A stretch of DNA of 64,000 bases, taken from assembly GCA_008692225.1 (NCBI GenBank), contig VICG01000014.1:434001-498000 (forward strand), in the 5' to 3' direction. Every line of letters starts with the position of its first letter. Position 1 is the first letter of the stretch. The notes under the pieces are model-generated. The model ran no database searches, was not told where the DNA came from, and saw only the letters and a list, made by a program, of their open reading frames with translations. The position numbers and the translations under genes were made by a program. The stretch is from Monilinia fructicola (taxonomy: Eukaryota; Ascomycota; Leotiomycetes; Helotiales; Sclerotiniaceae). Below, piece by piece: positions 23,540-36,072 of the stretch.

Positions 23540-24115
23540 GATTGCCGAGAAGTCTGGGGGCGCCAAAGATTCGTGCTCGATTCTCTAAAGGGCTTTCTAC
23601 ATTTGGAAGAGACCGATTTCAAAAACAATGTTATGTATTGGAAATCCAAAACGCTTTCGAAGTTACTGGAAGCGAAGGTGTATTTCATGGTGATGTTGAA
23701 TTTTGGAATCTTACGTGGCACTGCAGGAGCCAACATAAAAGAATTATCGATTTCGATCATGCAAAGGCATCATCTGACGAGTGGAAAGGCGATGGAAGAT
23801 CAGTTCAGAAATAGAACTTGATCGATGTAGAATCACTCTTTGCCGTCAACGATACCGATATCATCCATGAATATTTGTTTGCTAATCATATGGACCAAAC
23901 TGAATTGAATCCGCCAGTCGTGCCGCCTATGGAGATTCTCCAGAAATCTTCATGGAACCCCCAAGAGTTGAGTGATGAAGGAAATTAGTTTTGGATTCGG
24001 AAATTGAAGTCCGTCTCAAAAGTCGAATGCGATTCAATATGTAACATACACAAAGGACCAATGTCAAATTCATCAGATATCAAACCCTGGGTATATCAAA
24101 GCTAGCAAAGCCATC
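23540..24115 (+). pseudogene. Decayed unrecognised protein-coding frame
   Basis: One frame stays coding-like from about 23542 to 24115, with stops near 23815 and 23987. It includes FQKQCYVLEIQNAFEV, GVFHGDVEFWNLTWHC and LFAVNDTDIIHEYLFANH. Codon content resembles a protein and stops are few, but no family was recognised. Overlapping frames on the opposite strand make this uncertain. It borders the AT block, where RIP leakage could explain the stops. Confidence 0.35.
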
Positions 24116-24179
24116 GATACCCAGAAATTTATCCATACGCTCTTACTCTACCTCAACTTTACACTATCCATTGCCTCGT

Positions 24180-24530
24180 TCACATCGCCAAGATACGAGT
24201 AGTAATATCCATCAATGAAGCGCCTTTCAGATCCCACCGCATATTCCTAGTATACGTTCCCTGCTCGAAACCAATATTATTAACCATTGTACCGTTGTGA
24301 TGTTGAAAGTATCCATCATCAAATCCATCCAGATCAAAAGGCTCTGCACGTTCTTCTAGAAGTAGATGGAAGCCTTCCGTGCGATAACACGACCCATCGA
24401 CATCCAACAAGACCAGGGGAATATCAGTCGACTCTTTCTCGAGAGAGAAACAACCAGCACGACAATCTCCATTGTTAACATCATGAACATCATTCCTCGC
24501 TCGAAAGCGTACGAGCAGCGATAATCTCCA
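24180..24530 (-). pseudogene. Possible gene remnant, family not recognised
   Basis: The minus-strand frame reads VRFRARNDVHDVNNGDCRAG, then DIPLVLLDVDGSCYRTEGF, then FDDGYFQHHNGTMVNNIGF, EQGTYTRNMRWDLKG and a stop. The glycine/aromatic-rich pattern looks like a real secreted or enzymatic domain. No start codon is present in frame after the upstream stop and no partner exon was found, so it is probably a fragment. Confidence 0.35.
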
Positions 24531-26250
24531 TCAAATCAAATGCCAGTGGCCTTTGATTTACATCGATCCGTACACTTTTCGTTGCTCAGGTGCTCATAAT
24601 GATCGTCATTCATCCCTGTGGCCATCCATCAGATCAGATCTCTTAAATTCACGTCAATTCTCTGCGCATGGAAACGCTTCTCCGCCATTCATCCTATGCA
24701 TTGATTACACCTCGTCGCTCCAACTCCCCATGATAGCACATTACAGCGCTGACGTTAAAGACTGGCATCGACGGTCTCGACGTTGTCACCCGGGCCAGCA
24801 GGCGTCCGACTTTCCAACATCAATCGCTTGCTTAATCCAAGGACACTACGGATATAAGCATACAAGCTCTAGATGAAATGATGGCGCGGCTCAATGTATA
24901 TGTAGATCAGAGATGATTAGCCCCATCAAAGCTATAAATATCCATGACTGTCATCTCAATCAAACCAAGCCCATTCCCAGCAGAATACAGGATTGGAACG
25001 ATAGATCACGCAGAAATCGACGCGTGGGACCTCGTGCAATTGCAATTCTAGTGTATCAGGATATGGCATTCGCACATGGCATAAATGCTATATGTATCCT
25101 GGCAATCCATCAGAGTTTGCGGTTTTGACAGAATTATTTCGCTTGTCTGTACAAATGCGACCTCGAAGTTGACATTGATACTCCACTTTTTTTATTGCTT
25201 AGCTTGTTGATTTTAGTCTATTGATTTTGGCATATCGAGTCTAGTCTATTGTGCTCGGCTGGTTTCAGTATATTTAAATATATCACGGTTCATGAGTATT
25301 ACCATCATCATTAACGTTATTGTTATTCTTAGTATTAAAGCTATTTGAAGTTCAAAGTGGTTGACATATTAGAAAGAGATGAAATAGGGGGGAGGAAAGC
25401 GAGGTAGAAGAATAAATCTACTTTCACGCAATAATGAAATGGTTTATAATAATTAATTTTTATAATAAAATGAAATAAGATTTACTATTTATAATCTTAA
25501 ACTGAAATCAATAATATCAAAGTAGAGCTAATATCAAAGTAAAGTAAAATTGAAGAGCTGAGATGGAATTGAAAATCAGTGTTTTATTATTCGAAATCTA
25601 GTTTCAAGCTAATACACTATTCCAAAGAGATTCCCTATCCATTCTATGTGCACGACTAAAAGCACGTTACATTATTTGTATAGATTATACGCTATATAGA
25701 ACTATTAGGAGTTAAAAGGGATTCTGTATAATATCAGTATATTTCCATAACTCTAGTTCCTTAGGGGCAAGCTGTGCCAACAAGCTGCAAGCGCGTGTCG
25801 CGAGTGGACGAGAGAAGATACAATTTCGACGTTACCACGGATTTCAGCGAAGAAGAGAAAGGGGTTAATCATACGAGGAGAGTAAAGGATGGATAGAAGC
25901 CGCATCAAGCCGAAGTTGAAGTTGAGAATAAGTTAAAGCTAGCGATGCGTTGAATGATAGGTTGGTTCAAGTCGAAAGGGTTGTGATATTTGAATAACAT
26001 TGCCATAGCCGGAATGGGGCCTTGCTGAGGGGGGGTTTATGAAGTCAGAAAGCCCTAGGGCGCGTTAGCCCACCGTTCGCTTAGTTTTGCCGATTCCCGA
26101 TTCGGCGCCCATTTCTACCTGTGCCCTAACCTAAAGAACTAATATTATAGCAATGTGGAAGGAAGTATCATAAAGGATCCTTTCTAACTTCTATTGTAGA
26201 TTAGATTTTATCTGAGTATCGAAACACCCGACGCTCTTAAATGTCTATAG

Positions 26251-26412
26251 TGTGACGAATATCACGTGCCTTAGGCACGTGATATCTCATCACGCTAAGC
26301 GATACTGTACATATAAGAGATCTCTAGGTTCCCTAGAGATCTCTTCCCTCCTTAGCTTTCTTATTCTAGTTAACTGACCTCTATTGATTCGCTCTAGTAT
26401 GTGATCGTGACA
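26251..26412 (+). mobile_element. Solo LTR (family 2), TSD TATAG
   Basis: 162 bp from TGTGACGAATATCACGTGCC to GATCGTGACA, flanked by TATAG at 26246-26250 and 26413-26417. It contains two perfect or near-perfect palindromes: one centred in CACGTGCCTTAGGCACGTG and one in AGAGATCTCTAGG..CCTAGAGATCTCT. The size and TATAAGAG box suggest a small Copia-type LTR; this is an inference. No internal domain is next to it. Confidence 0.88.
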
Positions 26413-26417
26413 TATAG

Positions 26418-27614
26418 CGAAAAGTTTTTTTTAAATGTTATACTAGTTTTAAAATAGTATATTGGCTTTAAGATTCTAATTTATATATTATCCTCAATCA
26501 CCTTTTAACTCTTTATTTTCACCCCACTTTAACATCATTAACTTGACTTAATAATAACAACAAATACTATTTTATTATTATTAAAAGCTATTTTAAATCA
26601 TTTCATTTCGCTAAAGAATTGCTTCTTCTACTTTACTTTCACCCTTCTATTTTATCGAAAGTGTCCCCCTATTCTAGAAGAACGTATTACCCTAATGAGA
26701 TTTTAAATAGCTTCGATACTAATAACAAAAACGATATTAATTATAATATTCATATAATAAACCTTCTATCCAACTACGAACTTAATAAGCTAATGAAGTC
26801 TAACAAATCTAGCTCGAAATCTCCTCATATAGTTAAATAAGCCTCGTTAAATAACCATTCTAAGATTAATAGACTGAGCCTTGATATAAGAGAGGGAACT
26901 ATTAGTACCAACTTCTATTTGCATACATAATACAGCTAATAACCCACTCTGATAACATACTATATATGTTATGCTCACATGCTATAAGAAATACGATATT
27001 GTGCTATAAGTGGCATAATTATAGCAAAATACTGTACTTTTGGTACTCTAGCAAACCTCGCCTAGTTTCTTGAAAGTATTGCAGATGGACAAGTCATCGA
27101 GGTTGCATGGAATCTATCGAAAACATACGAGCTGGGACTTCCTACATATTGAACATCATGCTGCCATTGATGAATTCCTCCCCGACCATGCATGATGTAT
27201 GGCATTCCGCAGTCCGCAGATGCCGCATCCGTCGAACCTACCCTCCATAGATCCAAAACCAGAGACCCAGAATATGTGAGCGGGGGAATACAATATCAAC
27301 GTATGCATGTCCTCCCACGATCCGAGTTCCCAAGCTGGTCTCGGAACGGAGATGTGCAGGGAGAAATCGGATGGTATTCTGAGGATGGGGACCAATTTGC
27401 CGGATTGTAGCTAAATGCCAGTATCTCTGAAGTGATCTTGGCGAGGGATCTGTGGATCGTATCATAATCACTTGTGAAGTAGGCACCAATACGAAGATAC
27501 GTGTTGCGGGATTGCGGTTGATAAATTGATGGGTTGGTTAGAAGTTAAACGCAGATTCTAATTAATTTATTATATGTATGTATATATGTCTATATATATA
27601 TATGTATGTATATA

Positions 27615-27650
<36 letters not shown>

Positions 27651-27675
27651 TGTATATATGTATATATGTATGTCC

Positions 27676-27706
<31 letters not shown>

Positions 27707-27732
27707 TGTATGTATGTATGTATATATATATG

Positions 27733-27766
<34 letters not shown>

Positions 27767-27776
27767 TATATATATG

Positions 27777-27810
<34 letters not shown>

Positions 27811-29664
27811 TATACGTTGCTTACATTAGATTATCTTATGGATGAACTTCCACGTTGGATTTACTCGTGAGCATTTGGTTGACCGATTAATTACATGTAT
27901 TCCCATCATCCATTTGCATAGGAGGACAGTGCGAGTAGATTTTAATTTTGACACACAGGTTTGCGAAGAGTTCATTAGGAACGAAGGGCGAGAGCGATGT
28001 TCTGCGTTGCTTGGACGATGACTATGTAACTATGGTACGTATTTGATTTTTCCAGGGAGGATGAGATGAGAGGGATAATGATAAATAGTTAAATATGCGG
28101 GGATTTAACATCCATTAGCGAGATGAACTTTTGAAGTACCTCCATAAGGGAACGTTTTCTTTCTTTCTTTGCCCCTAGCATATCCTCTCCTGCAAGATGT
28201 GAAATGGTATGATGAAGCTGAACTCTGTCTCTTATCCATTCTTATTCCAGTATCGCTTCACCTCTTTATATGGTTTTCCGATCTGAATTCACATAGGAAG
28301 GAGTCTCTTTGGTATACAGAAGCATGGAAGTGCTAGATTTATACAGAACCGGAAGCTAAACCTAGGGGGTTTGAACTTGTAGGAGCTTTAATGATATCAT
28401 GTTCTTACATTCTGTATCTTTATATCATTTCTAATGCGTCACAATTTCAATCCATGAATCAGTTAAGTATCGTACTATAAACACGTTGGGAGCTTTCTCC
28501 TATTTTCCTCATATACCTAATTAGATGATATATATATTTCTAAACGAATTATCTATTACACTTATTATTAGATGATATTAGAGAAATTGTGATCTTATTA
28601 TAATCATAGTTATAGTATACTTATTTATCATTTTTTCTATCTATTTATCTATCTATATACTCATTTTACAGAAAAAGATTATTAAACCTCTTCCCTTTTC
28701 TCCCTTTATCTATCCCAACCAGCCGAATCCCACCCCTTAAGCCCTATCATCAAACCCTATACCAAAACCCTATCTCTATCTACACCAGAAATACAATTCA
28801 TATCGAAAATTAAGAATAACAAAACTAACGTAAGTATTTTACATTCATTTGCCCATCCACCTATTAATATCAAATAGAAGATTATGATCCCTCCCTCTCT
28901 CCCGTCTCCCCTCTCCCTTTCCCTTCCCCCTTTATCTACCATCCCGCCTCTCAAATCCCACCTCATCCCATTGCATCCCATCCCCATACCAAACCAAACC
29001 CCAGAACGTCGTATTCATATACGAGGAATTCCCCGGTAGGTATCACAGTATCCTTATGTAAGTCTTACAAGTATGTATACGCTGGAATATAAGGTTATAT
29101 AACCTTGGATCAAAGAAGACCACGGGTGACGTAACGTAACGTAACCTTATTTTATTTTATTTTATTTTTTGCGGTTGGTGATGTCGAAGGAGGTTTCCTT
29201 GTACGAAGTATGAGATGGGGAGGTGGATGAAAGGGAGGAAGAGGATGGCATGAGTACTATCTTACTGTGATTAACTTACTGTTCTAATTGTATGATTTTG
29301 GTTTCGGTTTTATGAATATTTTATAGGTAGATAGATAGGTAGGTAGGGAAATAATCATCTAAGTAATCTACCTACCTTATTATAATCTCATACAAATATT
29401 CTACAACAAACACAAACATACCATCAACAGCATCACCATCAACGCGATAAAAAGACCCCCCGGACATCCAAAAGCACAGAACCAAACCCCAAACCTATTG
29501 CTGAAAGAGTAAATGTTGAATAAATACGAAGATACAATCAAACCTAAATCTTATCTTATAAGTTCACATATACGAGCTTTTTCCCGGCCATTTTGTGTCT
29601 AAAAATAACAATAGGCTCGCTGGATTTCAATAGTTATTTCTTACGATGTTTTCAACCCGCTATA
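26418..29664. other. Gene-poor region
   Basis: 26.42-27.05 kb is AT-rich and may be a retroelement remnant. 27.06-27.42 kb has short coding-like text on the + strand (LESIADGQVIEVAWNLSKTY) that ends quickly and was not identified. After the microsatellite at 27.57 kb nothing gene-like was seen up to the fold-back element. Confidence 0.5.
27565..27818. repeat. (GTAT)n microsatellite with TATA interruptions
   Basis: About 250 bp of GTATGTAT repeats in three blocks separated by TATATATA. The long Met-Tyr-Val frames read through it are translation artefacts of the repeat. Confidence 0.95.
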
Positions 29665-30497
29665 AGTCGCCTACCCCCCTTCTCGCTACCCCCCCATTTG
29701 GCCAGCATTTTACACCAAAAACAATCATTTTAATGTATTGATAACTTTATAAAAAATGAATATGTATTTTTGAAATTTTATTCAAAGCTTTCTTATATGA
29801 TTATTAATAGATTTTGAAAATCATACATTCTTACAATTTTTTTACAAATAGTAATAAGAGATTATAAAAAATTAAAACTCTAATTTTTCGATTTATATCT
29901 AAATTATATACAAAAATAAAATCTCTAAAAAAAATTATATTTATTTAATTAAAATAGTTAAAAATCGACTATAAGTTTTTAAAGAATTATGAATTTAACT
30001 TTAATCAAATTTATTACTTTAATAGTATATTATTATTTTTAATAAATATTTAATATAGATTCTTAAATCTTAATAATAAAATTTTTAAAAAAAATCTATA
30101 ATTTTAATTTACTAAATAATTATAAATTATTATATATACTTTAAATAGCTTATTTTTTATATATTAGTTTATAGATTTTATAAAAATTTAACTTATTATT
30201 AATTATTTTTGTTTAAAAGTTATAAATATATTTTTTAAAGTTTTAATTTTGTATATGATTTCTATACAAATCCAAAACTGAAAATTTTAATTTCTTATAA
30301 TTCTATATTACTTTTTATAAAAAGATTATAAAAATTTAAGATTTTTAGTATTTATTAATGATTATATAAAGAAGCTTTAATTAAAATTAAAAAAAATATA
30401 TTTATTTTTTATAAAAGTTATTAATACTTTAAAATGGCCGTTTTAATATGAAATGCTAGTTAAATGAGAGGGATAGCGAGAAGTAGAGTAGGCGATT
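29665..30497. mobile_element. Fold-back TIR element, intermediate copy (833 bp)
   Basis: Same family as 21751-22592. The left end AGTCGCCTACCCCCCTTCTC continues into ATTTGGCCAGCATTTTACAC; the right end reads GTAGGCGATT. TA flanks lie at 29663-29664 and 30498-30499. The left end is well preserved and the right end shows G-to-A changes. It is outside the main AT block. Confidence 0.88.
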
Positions 30498-30499
30498 TA

Positions 30500-30775
30500 A
30501 TAGGATAATAGATAGGATAATAAATATAATAAATATAATAAATAACTATAATAGATAACTATAATAAATGTAATAATAATGTAATAAATAAATGTAATAA
30601 TAAATGTAATAATAAATGTAATAATAAATGTAATAATCAATAGAATAATAAATAATAAAAAAAAAAGAATAATAAATAGAATAATAAATAGAATAATACA
30701 TCAAAGAACAAATAGGATAATAAATAGAACAATAAACCAAAGAACAAACAAAATAATACATAACTACAACAAACA
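30500..30775. repeat. AATAATAAATGT-type simple-sequence tract
   Basis: Short AAT/AAATGTAAT units with GGATAATAAATA and GAATAATAAATA variants run directly from the right end of the fold-back element. The Tyr-rich minus-strand frame over this tract is an artefact. Confidence 0.8.
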
Positions 30776-31760
30776 ACCCAATCCACCTCAACCCACCGCC
30801 TCCACGCCCAAGATCAATCTCCCATCCAGAACGGGAAAACAGATGCGAAAGTCCATAGTACAAAGCATACCAAAGGCACTAACTGCACTGTACTGTGCGA
30901 AAGGAAATCAATCAAGTGATTAATCAATCGATAGATACTGCTATGATTGCTCTGCACTACACAGTACAACAAGCACAGAGAACCTCCAACTACACAATTC
31001 CAGACATCCATCTACGGAGTACAGTACAGTACAGTACAGTACAGTACAGTACAGCCCTGGAGTGCTGGAATGATTCCAAGCCGGAGCTTGATGTCATGGT
31101 GGATCTCTTGGGGCATTGTTTTTTTTGTATCGGTAGGTTAGTTAAGTAGATGCGTTGGTGGATGGTAGGTAAGTAAGACTTAGGTAAGGAATCCATAGGG
31201 TTCATAATAGAAGTACTTGTATAGATTTGGAATATTGATTATTATATGTATTACTTATTTATTTATTTACTTATTTACTTATTTACTTATTGTATATATT
31301 TGCTGTATTTACTTATTATATTTATTTACTACATTTACTTACTATATTTACTTGCTGTATTTACTTGCTGTATTTACTTACTATATTAATAGTTAATCTA
31401 ATAAATATATACATACATACATATATAAATCCAAACTCACGCACATCATCATCTTTCTTTTCTCATTCCTTTTTTCCCCCCTTCCCTTTTAAGAGTGAAG
31501 GTTCCGTCGGGTTCGGTAGTTGTGTTTCGTTTCGTTTCGGTGAGGAAGAACTAACTATAATTAGCGCAGCACAGTAGTATGCAACTATAGTTTAAGGACT
31601 AACCCAAGGGTTAGTTTGACTGTACTGTACCTACTTGGTGTATGGTATGTACTGTACTCTATACTCTGTACTATCGGACTCGGAGGACCCTAGTGGTTTC
31701 AGATGCAAAAGCAATATACGGTATATCGGGGTGGGGAAATATTACTTATTGTATAGTACG

Positions 31761-31791
<31 letters not shown>

Positions 31792-32176
31792 ATATGTACA
31801 AAGTATGTATTGTATATATAGTAAGTATTGTACGTATGTATGTATGTAAGTAAGTAAGTAGATAAGTAAGATGCTCAGATGGTGCTTGAGGGAGGACTCG
31901 ATGGGCACTGGGCAGGTGGGTGCGTTGAATGGCTTGTTTCATGGTGGGGTTGTCGGTTTTTGGATGGGGGGTGGGGGGAGATGTGATAGGTTGGGAGGGG
32001 ATGATGGGTTTTGTGGTATGGACTGGTTGGGTGGGTTTGATATATTGTACTACTAGACTGGACTGGACTACAGTGTAGGTGGCGGGTTGGTGGTTGGTTC
32101 CTGGCTTGTGTTTGTTTGCGTTAAACCCTGATCAGCATGATTGGCATGATTGGCATTGTGATGGGCAAGGTTGGTT

Positions 32177-32240
32177 TAGGGTGGTGGTTGTAGGGTGGGT
32201 GGTAGGGTGGTAGGGTAGGAGGGTGGTAGGGTTGGTTGGA
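32177..32240 (+). repeat. G-run tract with quadruplex potential
   Basis: At least six GGG runs are separated by short TGGTA-like loops (GGGTGGGTGGTAGGGTGGTA and onward). This fits the general G3+N1-7 quadruplex pattern on the + strand. Confidence 0.6.
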
Positions 32241-33244
32241 GCAGGATGATGAACGAGGGTGATGAACTGGGACGGATCATTTTATAACGGACGGCTCTTG
32301 ATCTTTGGATGGGTAGAATATGTACTCTGTAGGGTATACTCGTAGAATCTGGTATATTTATTTTACCGTAGAAGGTACGACAGCTAGGTAGGGAGCTTGA
32401 GTATCCATGGATGGTATGGAAATTTTAATGGAAGTTTTGAATGTATTAGTCTTTAATTGGTTGATTGGTTGAACGGATTGGATGGATTGGATGGATTAGA
32501 TGGATTGGATGGATTGGATCGATGTAGTGAATAAGTTGAGTAAGTCCAGTGACCTAAGTGACTTAAGCGACTTGGATGCGGATGGTGAACCTCGGGATAC
32601 CTAGATTGTAAATGATGTAGATGAGTGGCTTGGTTGTCAATGGATGTAGATGAATGGCTTGGTGGTAAATGGATGCCCAGGTGATATTGTATTTACAACC
32701 TCGGGAAGCTTTAAATTCTTAAATTGATCAAGGGGGGCAGTGAAAGGGTAAATGTCAAGAAAGGTAATTGCTCAGGTGATTTGATCGTTAGGGTCAATCA
32801 ATGATTTCGAGGAGAATAGAAATCCATACTAGATTGTACTATACGGAGGAGAAAGACTAATACATATCTACCTTTTATAAACTACCTAGCATTCACCAAT
32901 CAATCTCTAGGTTTTGACCCGAGAATGCTTAGGTGGTTATCAATGATATATTAAGGATCATTTGAGGTGAAATGATCTTCAGGTACATAACTATGTACGG
33001 CTTTTCGTTATTATACTTTATCTTATAAGGTTGCTAATCGTAGGTGAGAATGCTTTCACGTCAATACTAACTGCAATGCTGCATGATGGTGATAATCTCT
33101 TTACGACGATTGCTCTGACCTCTACGGCTCTAGCTTTTCAAAACTTGGGATTGAAAGCAATGAGATTCTATCATTTGATGGATTCTTTTTATTAATCTTC
33201 TAACTGTATGGATGGATGGATGTTTGAAATGTTTCTCGGTAATG

Positions 33245-33447
33245 TTGTAATTGTTCTAATTGTTCGAAATGTTGTTCTAGTTAATTGTTCTAATTGCTCT
33301 AATCGTTCTAATTGTTCTAATTGTTCTAATTGCTCTAATTGTTCTAACTGTTCTAATTGTTCGAAATGTTATTCTAGTTAATTGTTCTAATTGCTCTAAT
33401 CATTCTAATTGTTCTAATTGTTCTAATTGTTCTAATTGCTCTACGCC
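33245..33447 (+). repeat. 9-bp minisatellite (TTCTAATTG) with higher-order duplication
   Basis: Units TTCTAATTG, CTCTAATTG and variants run head to tail. A larger unit of about 100 bp, starting TGTTCGAAATGTT and TTCTAGTTAATTG, is repeated twice. Confidence 0.85.
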
Positions 33448-33914
33448 GTACCTGCTCTATACTACTCTTACCTAATCAACTCATTTAATTCATTCAGAGC
33501 ATTAATCATTCATCTACTAGCCCTGGTACTCTGTTATCTATATCTCCTCTGTAAATAGACATTTATGTATCCATATAGGTAACCTGGAAGTAATAGATGA
33601 TAAATAGGAAATACTAAATAATCAACATTCAACATTAGATATTAAATCATATACCTACCTATTAACAGCATCACAGTATCAATTCGATAAAATCCAAATC
33701 ATATCATCTTCTTTCAATAGTCCTGTAAATCTCAACTTCAATTAAACAATTCCATACCCATTTAGATAAATTCATACCTAATCGAGTATAGTGGCGAAGT
33801 ATAGTTCGTACATACTAGATACATAATCATAATCGTCCACCTCCTTATACCTACTAGGTAAACCAAGCTCTCCTCTTCTTTCTGCTTTCTCCTCCTCTCA
33901 TTATAAACTACTAG

Positions 33915-34060
33915 ATAACTACTTGACTATTTGACTACTTGACTACTTGACTACTTGACTACTTGACTACTTGATTACTTGATTATTTGACTACTTGACT
34001 ATTTGACTACTTGACTATTTAGCTATTTAATTACTTGACTACTTGACTACTTGACTAATA
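33915..34060 (+). repeat. 8-bp minisatellite (TACTTGAC)n
   Basis: About 16 units of TACTTGAC with TATTTGAC and TACTTGAT variants. Confidence 0.88.
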
Positions 34061-34567
34061 TATCGAATCAATTATTGGCTGCGATTGCGATTGCGATTTC
34101 AATTTTCAATTTCAATTTCAAACTTTCAATTGCGGATAAATCTTGCTTGGTTTAATTCTCATCCAATCAATCCCCTTGATTGTTGGTTGATTTATGATTT
34201 ATCTGTCTGTGTCTATCTACTCCCGAGGTCTGTACGGAGTGTGGAACCTTGAGAAGTATGTTACAATAACCTCAAGTCAACCCAACGAAGCTCGGTTCAT
34301 CGTACAATACTTGAAAATCTCGAATTAGATGAGATGGGATGGGATGGGATGGGATGGGATGCGATGCGATGGGATGGAGTAATAAAGATGGACAGGGATG
34401 AGAATAGACCGATAGACAGATGAAGGATATGCATGCATCCATGGATATCCATACAATCATTCATTCAGTCGTTTGTTCATTCGTTTATTCGTTCATCCAT
34501 CCATCTATCCATCCATCCATCATCCACTTACATACTCCATACAAACCCACATACAACGCAACCCATA

Positions 34568-36070
34568 CTCTCCCCCCCCCGGAATAAATGTTAAAATATG
34601 GACCAGATCCACTGGTATAGAATCTGAATTAAGTAAGTGATACAGGGGTAATTTAACCAATAAAATCTACTGGAATATTCTTCAATTGATCCATACATCA
34701 TCATCGATGGCAGAATAAAAGTGAAGATATATTAATTGCTTTTTTCACCTAATTCTTAACACCCCTTAAATCAACGAAATAAAGCTCAATAGATATTACT
34801 AGTTTATTATATTCTAATGATCCTATACCACCTAATAATGAATCTGAATCAACTATAGCTCCTTAATGCCTTCATACACCTCCAAGAAAGGCAAAAGCTA
34901 ATAAAACAACCCAATCCAATCGAATTCAAATAAAAACAGCTCTTGATTTCAACCATTCGATACCAGAGATTTAAGCTAAATATGGCTATACTATTCGACA
35001 AATACAACTAGCTAAAGTACAATTAACCCCTCAAAGTCATAATAGAGGGCGTAACCCTCTTTTAACACCTATGAAAAGGGGTAGATTAAAAAAAATAGCT
35101 ATTAACTTCCCCTTCCCACCAGCATATAAATTATATTCATATACCTTAACTTACTCCAGAGCTTCAACTTAATGGAATCGGCCGGAAAGCTATTAAAACG
35201 GGCCTTCAACTTAAAGGGTATGGTAAAAGAGTAGCAAAAAGAAAGGGATTTTCCATTGATCCTATAATAATGCTAGAAAAAAAGGCTTTCGCTCAATGAG
35301 GTCTAACTTGGCCTAAAGAGAGGATTAGAAAACAGATCTTTTCGAACGAAATATGGGCATTTGAAAGAGCTTTCACACAGAGCTTTGTTACTTACCTAAA
35401 GAATGGTAGCGATTGATATAATCCTGCATATCTACAGCATAAATATTCGAAAAGATTGGTATGGATGTTCCATGGTATGATTGTTGATGAAAAAAAGGAT
35501 CCAGCACTCTTCTGGGAGAAAGAATGGAGTACTATGAATAGCTTCAAATACAGCTTAATCATATTAGAAGTGATTCAACAATGACTTTTGTTGAAACATT
35601 CAAATGATAGGTATATATGGATGCAGGATAATGTCTCTTGCCATAAATCAGCTGAAACACAACAAACACTTTGAGATCAAGGTATTTTTTATATTCAATG
35701 ACCACGCTATTCTCCTAATCTCAATCTTATAGAGCACGTATAAAGTTGGATGTGAAGGTGGATTCAAAAACATTACTATGAAGCTTTTTATAATGCTTCA
35801 AAAGTGTCAAATTCCAGATTGAGATGTATTATAAACAATGCTTGGAATGCTATATTTAATGAATATATTAAAATGCTTTTAGATTCGTGGTATAGACGTT
35901 ATCAAGCTGTTATAGATGCTAAAGGTGGTCCTACGAGATATTAGAATATTTTCAATATAAAATTTTGAGCCTCAAAATTTCCGAATTAGGAAAGCGGTGA
36001 ACCTTTCAATATGCCACGTAAGCATTATGGATCTGGTCCATATTTTAACATTTATTCCGGGGGGGGAGAG
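34568..36070 (+). mobile_element. Tc1/mariner transposon, 1503 bp, inactivated
   Basis: Terminal inverted repeats of about 45 bp read CTCTCCCC..CGGAATAAATG, then TTAAAATATGGACCAGATCC. The right end mirrors this at about 36023-36070. TA duplications lie at 34566-34567 and 36071-36072. The interior encodes one transposase reading frame with many stops. Well-preserved ends next to a stop-riddled frame suggest RIP of an element that was fairly intact when it arrived. Confidence 0.93.
34880..35943 (+). pseudogene. Tc1-family transposase (DD34E type), RIP-inactivated
   Basis: Read in one + frame the text includes IRQIQLAKVQLTPQSHNRGR, then FSNEIWAFERAF, LVWMFHGMIVDEKK, WMQDNVSCHKS and PRYSPNLNLIEHV. 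The QDN aspartate (about 35627) and the NLIE glutamate are 34 residues apart, as in the Tc1 family. The first catalytic Asp of the usual FSDE motif reads Asn (FSNE, about 35341), and SPDLN reads SPNLN; both are G-to-A changes. More than ten in-frame stops replace Gln, Trp or Arg codons. It cannot encode an active transposase. Confidence 0.88.
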
Positions 36071-36072
36071 TA

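Larger units (their letters stand above)
23196..26250. other. Gene-poor region with decayed reading frames
   Basis: GC content returns to normal at about 23.2 kb. Two stretches look like former coding sequence (described separately). The rest (24.5-26.25 kb) has open frames on both strands without recognisable motifs. A GC-rich patch at about 26.0-26.13 kb has no identified function. Confidence 0.5.
30776..34567. other. Repeat-rich gene desert
   Basis: No gene was recognised. It holds successive simple repeats: (AGTAC)n at 31017-31054, TTTACTTA-type at 31250-31390, (GTAT)n at 31758-31860, a G-run tract at 32177-32240, a 9-bp minisatellite at 33245-33447, an 8-bp one at 33915-34060 and (GGGAT)n at 34326-34375. 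Confidence 0.65.

Noticed and set aside
27574..27870. Long Met-Tyr-Val open frames
   Set aside because: They are the translation of a (GTAT)n microsatellite in all three frames.
30546..30863. Tyr/Ile-rich minus-strand frame of 105 codons
   Set aside because: It reads through an AATAA-type simple repeat and has no domain.
34880..35943. Alternative genetic code in the transposase (TGA at several Trp positions)
   Set aside because: TAA and TAG also occur at Gln positions and catalytic Asp has become Asn; C-to-T/G-to-A mutation explains all of these with the standard code.
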